Shown: positions 7,603-16,536, numbered from the stretch's first letter. The stretch: DNA of 48,732 nt from an uncultured Eubacteriales bacterium (GCA_944349545.1 CALVNG010000010.1:1-48732); one strand, 5' to 3'. The notes: generated from the letters alone by a model not told the origin. A program made the numbers and translations.

Positions 7603-8778
7603 ATGAAGAAGCTCGTAAGCATGCTGCTGGCGCTGTGCCTGGTTCTGGGTGTGACCGCCGCGAGCGCCGCGGTTCCCGCGGAAGAGATCAAGGTGGGCTA
7701 CATCTGCATCGGTGACGAAAACGAAGGCTATTCCGCCAACCACATCAACGGCCTCAAGGCCGCTCAGGAAGCTCTGGGCATCAGCGACGCTCAGGTGATG
7801 ATCAAGTACAACATCCCCGAAACCGAAGCCGCCTACGAGGCCGCGGTGGACCTGGCTGAAAACGGCTGCGATATCATCTTCGCCACCAGCTTTGGCCAGG
7901 AGAGCTATGTGTTCCAGGCCGCTGCCGAATATCCGGACATTCAGTTCTGCCACGCCACCGGCACTGCCGCCAGCGCCAGCGAGCTGACCAATGTCCACAA
8001 CTACTTCACCGCCATCTATGAAGCCCGCTATGTCAGCGGCGTGGTGGCCGGCATGAAGCTCAACCAGATGATCGAGGACGGCACCATCACCGCCGAAACC
8101 GCCAAGATCGGCTATGTGGGCGCGTTCCCCTTCGCTGAGGTGATCTCCGGCTACACCAGCTTCTTCCTGGGCGCCCGCAGCGTGTGCCCCTCCGCGACCA
8201 TGGAGGTCCGCTACACCAACAGCTGGTCCGACATGGCGCTGGAAAAGGAGACCGCCGAGGCCCTGATCGCCGACGGCTGCGTGCTCATCTCCCAGCATTC
8301 CGACACCGTGGGCCCCGCCACCGCCTGTGAGGCTGCCGGCGTGCCCATCGTGGGCTACAACATCTCCATGATCCCCACCGCTCCCACCCAGGCGCTGACC
8401 TCCGCGGCCTGCAACTGGGGCGCCTATGTGACCTACGCCATCCAGTGCGTGATCGACGGCACCGAGATTCCCAAGGACTGGTGCCATGGCTACTCTGACG
8501 GCGCGGTGCACATCACCGAGCTCAACGAGGCTGCCGTGGCCCCCGGCACCGCCGAGAAGGTGGCCGAGGTGGAAGCCGCGCTCAAGGACGGCACGCTGCA
8601 TGTGTTCGACTGCTCCACCTTCACCGTAAACGGCGAGGAACTGACCACCTACGCCAACGCCTATGGCCTGGAAGGCAACGAGATGGTGTCCGACGGCTAC
8701 TTCCATGAGTCCGAGGTGCGCAGCGCCCCCTACTTCGATATCATCATCGACGGCATCAACGCGGTCGTCGAGCAGTAA
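7603..8778 (+). CDS. BMP-family ABC transporter substrate-binding protein
   Basis: 391 residues. The family (PnrA/Med/BMP type) captures nucleosides or related compounds for an ABC importer. Residues 1-22 are a signal peptide ending Ala-Ser-Ala; there is no lipobox cysteine, so it is not a typical lipoprotein. The mature part begins with the Val-Gly-Tyr-Ile strand and has the periplasmic-binding fold with Gly-Leu-Lys-Ala-Ala-Gln and repeated Gly-rich turns. The ATG at 7603 is chosen because AGGAGG lies nine nt upstream and the signal peptide starts there. It leads an operon with one ATPase and two permeases, the usual set for nucleoside importers (as in NupNOPQ of lactic bacteria). Substrate is not fixed by the sequence. 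Confidence 0.85.
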   Translation: MKKLVSMLLALCLVLGVTAASAAVPAEEIKVGYICIGDENEGYSANHINGLKAAQEALGISDAQVMIKYNIPETEAAYEAAVDLAENGCDIIFATSFGQESYVFQAAAEYPDIQFCHATGTAASASELTNVHNYFTAIYEARYVSGVVAGMKLNQMIEDGTITAETAKIGYVGAFPFAEVISGYTSFFLGARSVCPSATMEVRYTNSWSDMALEKETAEALIADGCVLISQHSDTVGPATACEAAGVPIVGYNISMIPTAPTQALTSAACNWGAYVTYAIQCVIDGTEIPKDWCHGYSDGAVHITELNEAAVAPGTAEKVAEVEAALKDGTLHVFDCSTFTVNGEELTTYANAYGLEGNEMVSDGYFHESEVRSAPYFDIIIDGINAVVEQ

Positions 8779-8796
8779 CGATACGTTCACGGCTCT

Positions 8797-8824
8797 GCCC
8801 TGCCGCCCGTCAGGGCGGCAGGGC
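8797..8824 (+). terminator. Intercistronic hairpin after the binding-protein gene
   Basis: A perfect 12-bp GC stem (8797-8808 with 8813-8824) with a 4-nt loop, followed by GTTCTTTC. Such hairpins after binding-protein genes often stabilise the upstream mRNA and reduce read-through into the ATPase gene. Confidence 0.65.
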
Positions 8825-8858
8825 GTTCTTTCATTTCTACAGCCCGGAGGGAGAAGCC

Positions 8859-10394
8859 TTGCAATCCAATGCAATGATCGAGATGCGCGGCATCACCAAG
8901 CATTTCGGCTCGGTGGTCGCCAATGAGAACGTGGATCTGACCGTGCGCCGCGGCGAAATTCTAAGCGTGCTGGGCGAGAACGGCAGCGGCAAGACGTCGC
9001 TGATGAATATGCTGGCCGGCATTTACTTTCCAGACGCAGGCCATATCTATGTGGAGGGCCGCGAAGTGGTCATCCGCTCGCCCAAGGACGCCTTCGCTTT
9101 GGGCATCGGCATGATTCACCAGCATTTCAAGCTGGTGGATGTGCTCACCGCCGCCGAAAACATCATTCTGGGTCTTCCGGGAAAGCTGCGGCTGGACATG
9201 CGGGAGGTGGAGCGCGACATCCTCCGCCTGACGGAGAAATACGGCTTTGAAATGGACCCGCATGAGAAAATCTATGAAATGAGCGTGTCGCAGAAGCAGA
9301 CGGTGGAAATCGTCAAGATGCTCTATCGCGGCGCGAACATTTTGATTCTGGACGAGCCTACGGCTGTGCTGACGCCCCAGGAGACGGACCGGCTGTTCCA
9401 GGTGCTGCGCAACATGCGCCAGCAGGGGCACTCCATCATCATCATCACCCATAAGCTCAACGAGGTCCTCAGCCTGAGCGACCGCGTGGCCGTGCTGCGC
9501 AAGGGTCACAGCGTCGGCTCGATTCAGACCTCCGAAGCCACGGAAAAAAGCCTGACCGAAATGATGGTGGGCAGGCGCGTGGACTTGAACATCGAACGCC
9601 CCCAGCCCGTGAATCCCCGCCTCAAGCTGAAGGTGCGCGACGTGACGGTGGTGAACGACGAGGGGCGCGAGGTGCTCTCCCACGCCGCTTTCGAGGCCTA
9701 TACCGGCGAGATTCTGGGCGTGGCGGGCATCGCTGGCAGCGGCCAGAAGGAATTGCTGGAGGCCATTGCGGGCCTGCAGCCGCTTAGGAGCGGCTCCATC
9801 GAATACACCAACCGCAAGGGGCATGTCAAGGAACTGACCCGCATGACCGCCGAGGAGATCCGCGAAATCGGCATCCGGCTGGCCTTTGTGCCGGAGGACC
9901 GCCTGGGCATGGGCCTGGTTGCCTCCATGGGCATGACGGGCAACATGATGCTGCGCAGCTACAAGCGCGGCCGCGGCTTCTTCTCCGAGCGCAAGCAGCC
10001 GCGCTCGCTGGCCGAGCGCATCATGCGCGAGCTGGACGTGGTCACGCCCGGCGTGGAATGGCCCGTGGGCCGCATGAGCGGCGGCAACGTGCAGAAGGTG
10101 CTGGTGGGGCGTGAGATCGCATCCTCCCCGCAGGTGCTGATGGTGGCGTATCCCGTGCGCGGGCTGGATATCAATTCGTCTCATACCATCTACCGCCTGC
10201 TCAATGAACAGAAGAAGAACGGCTCCGCCGTCATCTGCGTGGGCGAGGACCTGGATGTGCTGCTGGCCCTGTGCGACCGGATTCTGGTGCTGGCCGACGG
10301 CCATGTGAGCGGTACGGTGGACGCGCGCGACGCCACCAAGGAGCAGATCGGTCTGATGATGACCCATCACGATGCAAAGGAGGCACAGCCATGA
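8859..10394 (+). CDS. ABC transporter ATPase, double NBD (nucleoside/BMP type)
   Basis: 511 residues with two nucleotide-binding domains. The first has Walker A Gly-Glu-Asn-Gly-Ser-Gly-Lys-Thr at about 39-46 and Walker B Leu-Ile-Leu-Asp-Glu-Pro near 160-170. The second has a degenerate Walker A and the signature Met-Ser-Gly-Gly-Asn-Val-Gln-Lys near 405, as is normal in this sugar/nucleoside-type family. It energises the importer with the two following permeases. The start is TTG at 8859 with GGAGGG seven nt upstream; an ATG at 8874 is the alternative. The stop overlaps the next ATG (ATGA), implying coupled translation. Confidence 0.88.
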   Translation: MQSNAMIEMRGITKHFGSVVANENVDLTVRRGEILSVLGENGSGKTSLMNMLAGIYFPDAGHIYVEGREVVIRSPKDAFALGIGMIHQHFKLVDVLTAAENIILGLPGKLRLDMREVERDILRLTEKYGFEMDPHEKIYEMSVSQKQTVEIVKMLYRGANILILDEPTAVLTPQETDRLFQVLRNMRQQGHSIIIITHKLNEVLSLSDRVAVLRKGHSVGSIQTSEATEKSLTEMMVGRRVDLNIERPQPVNPRLKLKVRDVTVVNDEGREVLSHAAFEAYTGEILGVAGIAGSGQKELLEAIAGLQPLRSGSIEYTNRKGHVKELTRMTAEEIREIGIRLAFVPEDRLGMGLVASMGMTGNMMLRSYKRGRGFFSERKQPRSLAERIMRELDVVTPGVEWPVGRMSGGNVQKVLVGREIASSPQVLMVAYPVRGLDINSSHTIYRLLNEQKKNGSAVICVGEDLDVLLALCDRILVLADGHVSGTVDARDATKEQIGLMMTHHDAKEAQP

Positions 10395-11491
10395 CCGGCG
10401 CAAAGGAACCCCTGATGCATATTGTCAAGCGCGACGGCGTATCGCTGGGCCGGGCCATGCTGGTGCGGCTGGTCGCGCTGGTATTTGCCCTGCTGGTATG
10501 CGCGGCCATTATCTTTGGCCTGACCGGCATGAACCCGCTGAATGTCTACGCGGGCATCTGGGATGGCGCGGTGGGCACCAACCGCCGCATGTGGGTCACG
10601 TTCCGTGACGCCGCCATTCTGTTGTGCGTGGGCTTTGCCGTGCTGCCCGCCTTCCGCATGCGATTCTGGAACGTGGGCGCGGAGGGCCAGGTGCTGGTGG
10701 GGGCGATGGCCTCTGCCGCCATCATGATCTATGGGAAAAACCTGCCCTCCTGGGCCCTGTATGCGCTCTGCCCTGTGGCGGGCGTGGCCGCGGGCCTCAT
10801 CTGGGGCGTAATCCCCGCGTTTTTCAAGGCGCGCTGGAACACGAATGAAACCCTGTTTACCCTGATGCTCAACTATATCGCCATGCAGCTGGTATCCTTC
10901 GCCATCGTGTTTTGGGAAAACCCGCGCGGCTCCAACCATGTGGGTCTGATCAACAGCCAGGGCAAGGAAGGCTGGCTGCCTTCCATCGGCACCAACAGCT
11001 ACCTGCTGCCCATCCTGATTGTGCTGGCGCTCATGGTGGGCCTGTATGTCTATATGCAGTTTTCCAAACAGGGCTACGAGATCGCCGTGGTGGGCGAGAG
11101 CGAAAACACCGCGCACTATGCGGGCATCAACGTGAGCCGGGTCATCATCCGCACCATGGCCATCTCCGGCGGCATCGGCGGACTGGCGGGCTATCTGCTG
11201 GCCACGGGCGTGGGCCATACCATCTCCACGGGCCTTGCGGGCGGCCGCGGCTTTACGGCCATCGTGGTGGCCTGGCTTGGCAAGCTCAATCCCTTTGCCA
11301 TGCTGCTGGTGGCGTTCTTCCTGGTGTTTATGGAAAAGGGCGCCATCCAGATCGCCACGCAGTTCAGCCTCAATGAAAACGCCAGCGACATCCTCACCGG
11401 CGTGATCCTGTTCTTCATTTTGGGCTGCGAGTTCTTCATCAACTACCGCATCGAGCTGCGCCAACACGCGCGCGAGGAGGTCAAGGCATGA
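10391..11491 (+). CDS. ABC transporter permease (BMP/nucleoside type, first subunit)
   Basis: 366 residues, mostly membrane-spanning, with the Asn-Pro-Leu-Asn-Val-Tyr segment after the first helix and the conserved Phe-Trp-Asn-Val-Gly-Ala-Glu-Gly-Gln block typical of the BPD_transp_2 permeases that pair with BMP binding proteins. ATG at 10391 overlaps the ATPase stop and is preceded by AAAGGAGGC. It forms the membrane channel together with the next gene product. Confidence 0.87.
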   Translation: MTGAKEPLMHIVKRDGVSLGRAMLVRLVALVFALLVCAAIIFGLTGMNPLNVYAGIWDGAVGTNRRMWVTFRDAAILLCVGFAVLPAFRMRFWNVGAEGQVLVGAMASAAIMIYGKNLPSWALYALCPVAGVAAGLIWGVIPAFFKARWNTNETLFTLMLNYIAMQLVSFAIVFWENPRGSNHVGLINSQGKEGWLPSIGTNSYLLPILIVLALMVGLYVYMQFSKQGYEIAVVGESENTAHYAGINVSRVIIRTMAISGGIGGLAGYLLATGVGHTISTGLAGGRGFTAIVVAWLGKLNPFAMLLVAFFLVFMEKGAIQIATQFSLNENASDILTGVILFFILGCEFFINYRIELRQHAREEVKA

Positions 11492-12471
11492 ACCTGATCA
11501 TCGTGTTTCTGCAAAAGGCCATCGCGCAGGGCATTGCCATCCTCTACGGCGCGAACGGCGAAATCGTGACCGAAAAGAGCGGCAACCTGAACCTGGGCGT
11601 GCCCGGCATGATGTATATGGGCGGCGTGGCCGGGCTGATGGGCGCGTTTCTCTATGAAAACAGCGTGGAAAACCCCGTGCCCTTCGTCGGCATGCTGATC
11701 GCGCTGATATGCGCGCTGGTGTGCTCGGGTCTGGGGGCGCTGATCTACAGCGTGCTTACCATCTCCCTTCGGGCCAACCAGAACGTGACCGGCCTGGCGC
11801 TGACCACGTTCGGCATGGGCTTTGGCAACTTCTTCGGCGGCTCGCTGTCCAAGCTGGCCGGCGGCGTGGGCCAGATCTCCACGCAGGCCACGGCCAGCGC
11901 GTTCCGGGCCAAAATTCCGGTGCTCAGCACGCTGCCGGTGGTGGGCGAGGTGCTGTTCAGCTACGGCTTCCTGACGTATCTGTTCATCGTGCTCACGGTG
12001 GTGCTCAGCTGGTTTCTCTACCGCACCCGCAAGGGGCTCAACCTGCGGGCCGTGGGCGAAAACGCCGCCACCGCCGACGCGGCTGGCGTAAACGTGACCG
12101 CCTACAAGTACCTGGCCACGCTGGTGGGCGGGATGCTCGCCGGCCTGGGCGGATTGTATTTCGTGATGGAATATACCGGCGGCACCTGGGTCAACAACGG
12201 CTTCGGCGACCGCGGGTGGCTGGCCATCGCGCTGGTGATTTTCGCCCGCTGGCGGCCGCTCAACGCCATCTGGGGCAGCATCCTCTTCGGCGGGCTGTAC
12301 ATTCTCTATCTCTACATCCCCGGCCTGGACCGCAGCATGCAGGAGATTTTCAAGGCCCTGCCCTATGTGGTGACCATCGTGGTGCTGGTGATCACCAGCC
12401 TTCGCAAAAAGCGTGAGGATCAGCCGCCCATGAGCCTGGGCCTGGCCTATTTCCGCGAGGATCGCGGCTAA
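11488..12471 (+). CDS. ABC transporter permease (BMP/nucleoside type, second subunit)
   Basis: 327 residues with about eight to nine hydrophobic segments. It has the early Gly-Glu-Ile-Val-Thr-Glu-Lys-Ser-Gly-Asn-Leu-Asn-Leu-Gly block that marks the second permease of this importer class, and the Ala-Val-Gly-Glu-Asn block near 190. Its ATG overlaps the stop of the previous permease. It ends 17 bp before the amidohydrolase gene, which therefore probably belongs to the same transcript. Confidence 0.87.
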   Translation: MNLIIVFLQKAIAQGIAILYGANGEIVTEKSGNLNLGVPGMMYMGGVAGLMGAFLYENSVENPVPFVGMLIALICALVCSGLGALIYSVLTISLRANQNVTGLALTTFGMGFGNFFGGSLSKLAGGVGQISTQATASAFRAKIPVLSTLPVVGEVLFSYGFLTYLFIVLTVVLSWFLYRTRKGLNLRAVGENAATADAAGVNVTAYKYLATLVGGMLAGLGGLYFVMEYTGGTWVNNGFGDRGWLAIALVIFARWRPLNAIWGSILFGGLYILYLYIPGLDRSMQEIFKALPYVVTIVVLVITSLRKKREDQPPMSLGLAYFREDRG

Positions 12472-12488
12472 GCAAAGGAGCTTTCTGC

Positions 12489-13286
12489 ATGACCATCATC
12501 GACACCCATGCCCACATTTACCCCGATGCCATCGCGCTCAAGGCGGCGCAGTCCACCGGGACCTTCTACGATATTCCCATGTGCCTGGACGGGACCCTCG
12601 GCCAGCTGATGGCCCATGGCGAGGCGGCGGGCATCTCCCGCTTTCTGGTGCACAGCGTAGCGGTCACCCCCAGCCGCGTGCATTCCATCAACGATTATCT
12701 GATGCGCGTGTCCGCCGGGCATCCGGACCGGCTGATCGGCTTTGGCACGATGCACCCGGAGTATGAGGATGTGCCCGGCGAGCTGGACCGCATCAAGGCC
12801 GGCGGCCTGCGCGGCATAAAGCTGCACCCGGACATCCAGACCTTTCTGCTCGACGACAAGCGCTCGGTGGCCATGTTCCGCTTGATGGCGGAGCGGGGCC
12901 TGCCCGCACTGGTACACACGGGGGATTTCCGCTACGCCTACAGCCAGCCCGAGCGCATGGCGCGCGTACTGGACCAGGTGCCGGACCTGAAGGTAATCTG
13001 TGCCCATCTTGGCGGCTGGTCAGTATGGGACGAGGCATGGCGGGTGCTGGCCGGACGGCCCAACGTGTGGGTGGATACCTCCTCCAGCCTGTACGCCCTT
13101 GAGCCGGAGGAGGCCGCGCGCATCATCCGCCATTACGGAACGGACCGCGCCTTCTTTGGTACCGACTATCCCATGTGGAACCCGGAGGAGGAGGTGGCGC
13201 GTTTCCTGCGCCTGCCGCTGACAGACGGGGAGCGCGAGCAGATCTTCCACCTGAACTTCGAGGCGTTCCTGCGGGACCTGGGGTGA
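12489..13286 (+). CDS. Amidohydrolase-family TIM-barrel protein
   Basis: 265 residues of the amidohydrolase-2 group (metal-dependent hydrolases and decarboxylases). Metal and active-site positions are visible: Asp-Thr-His-Ala-His at 5-9, Lys-Leu-His-Pro-Asp near 114, Val-His-Thr-Gly near 141, Cys-Ala-His-Leu-Gly-Gly-Trp near 171, and Phe-Gly-Thr-Asp-Tyr-Pro near 222. Start ATG has AAAGGAGC upstream. It is the fifth gene of the importer operon, so it may act on the imported compound or a product of it. The exact reaction cannot be read from the sequence. No signal peptide, so cytoplasmic. Confidence 0.8.
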   Translation: MTIIDTHAHIYPDAIALKAAQSTGTFYDIPMCLDGTLGQLMAHGEAAGISRFLVHSVAVTPSRVHSINDYLMRVSAGHPDRLIGFGTMHPEYEDVPGELDRIKAGGLRGIKLHPDIQTFLLDDKRSVAMFRLMAERGLPALVHTGDFRYAYSQPERMARVLDQVPDLKVICAHLGGWSVWDEAWRVLAGRPNVWVDTSSSLYALEPEEAARIIRHYGTDRAFFGTDYPMWNPEEEVARFLRLPLTDGEREQIFHLNFEAFLRDLG

Positions 13287-13289
13287 GGC

Positions 13290-13985
13290 TCATCCGTCCT
13301 GCTCGCGCAGGAACTCGCGCATCATATAGCCGGTTGTTTTTAGATAAAGGATATACCACCAGGTTTCATTGGTTTCGTCCAGCACCTCCACCACCTCGCC
13401 GATGGGCACGCGCGCGCGGATGACGGCGTCGCGGGAGGGCCGGCCGCGCAGGTTGACGGTCGACCCGCGCTCGGCCCATACCTCGGCCAGACGCGGGTCC
13501 GCGTCGGGCGGCGGCGCGGGTCGGGGCGGCTCGTCGCTGTCGTAGTTCACGGCGTTGAGCTCGCCGGCGCAGTACCAGCGGGACAGATCGGTATCGATGC
13601 GCACGCTGGGCGGCGTGGCGTTGATGATCTTCAGCGGCCGCACGCTCACCACCAGGCCGATGTGGTAGTAATCAAAGGGCAGGTTGGGATCGTAATACCG
13701 CCCGCCGGGCTTGTATTCCGCCTTCATGTGGCTGGTATCCTCACGCGCCTTGAAAATGGCCATGCCCACGCGTAGCTGGCTGGCGCTGGTCACCCGCCGC
13801 ACATCATGGCAGTACACCCGGACGATGCGGTTGGAGCCGTGATAAATGCGCTCGCCGAACTGCTTGTAGGCGTAGACAAACGCGCCGGAGCAGTCGATGC
13901 CCGCAGGACCGTTGGTGCCGGGGGAAGCGTAGGGCCAGCCCAGAATGGTATAGAATACATCCACCAGCTTGTTGACTGGGATCAT
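13290..13985 (-). CDS. NlpC/P60 peptidase with C-terminal SH3-like domain
   Basis: 231 residues. The N-terminal half is an NlpC/P60-type cysteine peptidase with catalytic Cys32 in Asp-Cys-Ser-Gly-Ala-Phe and His108 in Tyr-Tyr-His-Ile-Gly. The C-terminal ~65 residues are a bacterial SH3-like domain (Val-Asn-Leu-Arg-Gly-Arg-Pro-Ser). Such enzymes cut peptidoglycan peptides. There is no signal peptide, unlike ordinary cell-wall hydrolases, so it resembles a phage-type endolysin or a spore/cytoplasmic enzyme. A Pro-rich linker joins the domains. The start ATG at 13985 has AAAGGAAGG upstream. It converges on the amidohydrolase gene with 3 bp between stops. Confidence 0.8.
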   Translation of the reverse strand: MIPVNKLVDVFYTILGWPYASPGTNGPAGIDCSGAFVYAYKQFGERIYHGSNRIVRVYCHDVRRVTSASQLRVGMAIFKAREDTSHMKAEYKPGGRYYDPNLPFDYYHIGLVVSVRPLKIINATPPSVRIDTDLSRWYCAGELNAVNYDSDEPPRPAPPPDADPRLAEVWAERGSTVNLRGRPSRDAVIRARVPIGEVVEVLDETNETWWYILYLKTTGYMMREFLREQDG

Positions 13986-14057
13986 ATCGTTCCTTCCTTT
14001 CGTGCGCAGCTGCGCACGGTACAGGATATGCTCCGCCCCGCCGCGGGGTGTGAAATC

Positions 14058-14083
14058 GGGGGCCGGGCGTTTGCCCGGCCCCC
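14058..14083 (-). terminator. Strong hairpin between two minus-strand genes
   Basis: A perfect 11-bp G/C stem (14058-14068 with 14073-14083) with a 4-nt loop. It lies after the unknown gene at 14122-14586 and before the NlpC/P60 gene. The downstream T run is weak. Confidence 0.6.
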
Positions 14084-14121
14084 TGTTCGCGCATTCGAAA
14101 GCGTATGAATCGCGGGCGGCC

Positions 14122-14586
14122 TTACGGCTCCACGGCGCTGTCCACATAGCGGCTGCTGGTGCGCACTACAAAGTGTCGCCGGCAGCCGCGCGCGCCGTCT
14201 GCGCCCTCGATGCGCAGGTCCTCCGGCAGGACGAAGCGTATCCGGGGCAGAGCGACGTCCCGCGGGCAGCCGCTGTGGGCGGGCACGGTCATGGCGTGAA
14301 AGCCGCGCGCGTGTTCCCCGCCCATGCCGTCCACCTCATGAAGCGTGATGCCCACCGCGATGCGCTTGCCCGGGCACACGTTGCGCAGCAGCAGGTTCAC
14401 ATCCAGAACACGGCCCGCGCCATCCTCGTTATGCTGGCTTTCGGCTACGGTGACCGCTTTGTTTTCCTCGCAGGGTTCAAAATAGACGTGCGTTTCGCTG
14501 GCGTCCTGCCCGGCCTCGGCGCCCAGGCGCACGGCTGCGCCTTCGCCGATGATTGCGCAAGGCAGGCCTGGTTCGATGTTCGCCAT
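14122..14586 (-). CDS. Conserved protein of unknown function
   Basis: 154 residues, start ATG behind GGAGGAGG. No signal peptide or membrane helix. The middle has Val-Asn-Leu-Leu-Leu-Arg-Asn-Val-Cys-Pro-Gly-Lys-Arg-Ile-Ala-Val-Gly, a beta-rich pattern, followed by an Ala-Arg-Gly-Phe-His-Ala-Met-Thr-Val-Pro-Ala-His stretch and Arg-Phe-Val-Leu-Pro-Glu-Asp-Leu. I remember similar beta-rich Firmicutes proteins with this Arg-Phe-x-Leu-Pro-Glu-Asp segment but cannot name a family or function. It is on the same strand as the NlpC/P60 gene and divergent from the XRE regulator. Confidence 0.65.
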   Translation of the reverse strand: MANIEPGLPCAIIGEGAAVRLGAEAGQDASETHVYFEPCEENKAVTVAESQHNEDGAGRVLDVNLLLRNVCPGKRIAVGITLHEVDGMGGEHARGFHAMTVPAHSGCPRDVALPRIRFVLPEDLRIEGADGARGCRRHFVVRTSSRYVDSAVEP

Positions 14587-14635
14587 CGTCGTTCCTCCTC
14601 CAAGGCATTGTTGCGGGCCTGATGCCCACATCATC

Positions 14636-14740
14636 AGTATACGGCGGCCCGGCGCGAAGGTGTGCGCCGGGCCGTGTTAAGAAAGCGGGCGAAACTGCAA
14701 GCGGGGAGGGATGGCGTTTGGCCGCGCCATCCCGTATACT
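14636..14740. promoter_or_regulatory. Divergent promoters with an inverted repeat next to each -10 box
   Basis: TATACT lies on the minus strand at 14636-14641 and on the plus strand at 14735-14740. Each is preceded, in its own direction, by a perfect inverted repeat: 11-bp arms at 14645-14655/14664-14674 for the leftward promoter and 9-bp arms at 14708-14716/14725-14733 for the rightward one. No good -35 box is visible in either direction. The repeats fill the place where it would lie and could be operators for the XRE protein. Confidence 0.5.
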
Positions 14741-14771
14741 GGTATCAGCCTGAAAAAAGGAGGATAAGCGC

Positions 14772-15236
14772 ATGAATCTGGGAAGCAATCTCTACAGCGC
14801 GCGAAAAAAGAGCGGCCTGTCCCAGGAGGAGGTGGCCGAAAAGCTGGGCGTGAGCCGCCAGACGATCTCCAAATGGGAGACGGACGAAACGCTGCCCGAC
14901 ATCCGCCAGGCCAAGCGGCTGGCGGGGCTCTACCGCCTGACGCTGGACGACTTGATCGCCTTTGACGCGGAGGTGGAGGAAATCGAACGTACGATCGACA
15001 GCGTCAGCGAGGAAACGCAGAAAAAGGTGGACTGGACCAAGGTGTGGGGAAAGCGCTACCCGGTGCTGACCACCTACCGGCAGCAGGTGAAGATCAGCGA
15101 TTACGCCGTGCCCCTCCGCGAGCTTCTGGACCGGCTGAAGCGGGAATACGGTTACAGCGACGTGGACGCCTGCCTGGTGCTCAAGGACATACTGGCCCAT
15201 GTGTGGAACGCCGGGGGCCGGCACGGACGGAAATAA
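14772..15236 (+). CDS. XRE-family transcriptional regulator
   Basis: 154 residues. Residues 5-60 are a Cro/CI-type helix-turn-helix (Leu-Ser-Gln-Glu-Glu-Val-Ala-Glu-Lys-Leu, Val-Ser-Arg-Gln-Thr-Ile-Ser-Lys-Trp-Glu). The remaining 90 residues carry no signature I recognise and probably mediate dimerisation or ligand sensing. The start ATG follows AAAAAGGAGG. It is divergent from the unknown gene at 14122-14586, so that gene and its own promoter are the obvious targets. Confidence 0.85.
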   Translation: MNLGSNLYSARKKSGLSQEEVAEKLGVSRQTISKWETDETLPDIRQAKRLAGLYRLTLDDLIAFDAEVEEIERTIDSVSEETQKKVDWTKVWGKRYPVLTTYRQQVKISDYAVPLRELLDRLKREYGYSDVDACLVLKDILAHVWNAGGRHGRK

Positions 15237-15279
15237 AGCGATGGGGGAGGCGGCCATGCCGCTTCCCCCAAAGGTTTTT

Positions 15280-16419
15280 TCAGTCCAGGGCCTCCCAGGG
15301 CAGGTCCAGATCGGGCCGGCCGAAGTGGCCGTAGGCGGCGGTCTGCCGGTAGATGGGCCGGCGCAGGTCCAGCATGCGGATGATGCCGTCCGGGCTGAGG
15401 TCAAAGCGCTCCATCACCTCATGGCTGAGCAGCTCGTCGGTGCGCACGCCCGTGCCGAAGGTGTTCACCTGCACGCTGACGGGTTTGGCCACGCCGATGG
15501 CATAGGCCAGCGCCACCTCGGCGCGCCGGGCCAGCCCCTCGGCCACCAGATGCCTGGCGACATACCGGGCTGCGTAGCAGGCGGACCGGTCCACCTTGGA
15601 GGGGTCCTTGCCGCTGAACGCGCCGCCGCCGTGGCGCGCGTAGCCGCCGTAGGTGTCCACGATGATCTTGCGGCCGGTCAGCCCGGTATCCGCGGCCGGT
15701 CCGCCGAGCACGAAGCGGCCGGTGGGATTGATATAGACCTTGGTCTGCGGGGTCCACAGGCGGGCGGGCACCGACTCACGGATGACCGCGTCCAGGAGCG
15801 ACTTTTCCAGCTGCGTCCGGCCCACGCTTTCGTCGTGCTGGGCGGAGAGCACCACCGTGTCCACGGCCACGGGCGCGCCGTCCTCATAGACGACCGTCAC
15901 CTGGCATTTGCCGTCCGGACGAAGCCAGGGCAGCACGCCCTCCTTGCGCACCTGCGCCAGCCTGCGCGATAGCCCGTGCGCCAGCGAGATGGGCAGGGGC
16001 ATCAGCTCCGGCGTTTCATCGCAGGCAAAGCCGAACATCATGCCCTGGTCGCCCGCGCCGGTGCTGGTTTCGCCGGCGTCGCGGGTTTCCAGCGCGCGGT
16101 CCACGCCCATGGCGATGTCCGGGCTCTGGGCATGCACGGCGGTGAGCACCGCGCAGCTGTCCGCGCTGAAACCCAGATTTGCGTCCACATAGCCGATGTC
16201 GCGCAAAACCTGCCGCGCAATTTCGTCGATTGCCACGTAGGCGGTGGTGGTGATCTCGCCCATGACCTGCACAAGACCCGTGGTGGCGCAGGTTTCGCAC
16301 GCCACGCGCGCCATGGGATCGCTGGCAAGCAACGCGTCAAGCACCGCGTCGCTGATCTGATCGCACACCTTGTCGGGGTGCCCTTCGGTGACGGATTCGC
16401 TGGTAAAAAGGGTTCGCAT
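15280..16419 (-). CDS. metK: S-adenosylmethionine synthetase
   Basis: 379 residues, normal length. MetK makes S-adenosylmethionine from methionine and ATP. Signatures include Gly-His-Pro-Asp-Lys near residue 13-17, Gly-Ala-Gly-Asp-Gln-Gly near 118-123 and Gly-Gly-Gly-Ala-Phe-Ser-Gly-Lys-Asp near 260. The ATG at 16419 has GAAGGAG upstream and begins with the conserved Leu-Phe-Thr-Ser-Glu-Ser-Val-Thr. Expression is controlled by the SAM-I riboswitch and terminator in its leader (16489-16636), a direct feedback by the enzyme's product. Confidence 0.96.
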   Translation of the reverse strand: MRTLFTSESVTEGHPDKVCDQISDAVLDALLASDPMARVACETCATTGLVQVMGEITTTAYVAIDEIARQVLRDIGYVDANLGFSADSCAVLTAVHAQSPDIAMGVDRALETRDAGETSTGAGDQGMMFGFACDETPELMPLPISLAHGLSRRLAQVRKEGVLPWLRPDGKCQVTVVYEDGAPVAVDTVVLSAQHDESVGRTQLEKSLLDAVIRESVPARLWTPQTKVYINPTGRFVLGGPAADTGLTGRKIIVDTYGGYARHGGGAFSGKDPSKVDRSACYAARYVARHLVAEGLARRAEVALAYAIGVAKPVSVQVNTFGTGVRTDELLSHEVMERFDLSPDGIIRMLDLRRPIYRQTAAYGHFGRPDLDLPWEALD

Positions 16420-16488
16420 GCCGGAATTCTCCTTCCTGATACGAGCGGACCGGAGGAAGCGGGGCAAAGGACGCGGCGGGCAGGGCGT

Positions 16489-16519
16489 AAAAAACGCGCC
16501 TGCGGGCATTGCAGGCGCG
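16489..16519 (-). terminator. SAM-riboswitch expression-platform terminator
   Basis: On the minus strand a 9-bp GC stem (16511-16519 with 16495-16503) is followed by a T run (opposite 16489-16494). It lies 17 nt after the aptamer and 70 nt before the metK start, so SAM binding would favour this hairpin and stop transcription. Confidence 0.85.
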
Positions 16520-16536
16520 AAAGAGGCTTTTTTCTA

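Noticed and set aside
7537-10403. Long open frames on the minus strand opposite the BMP operon
   Set aside because: They are antisense shadows of high-GC genes: rich in His, Ala, Gly, without ribosome sites or family motifs, and the plus-strand genes are clear.
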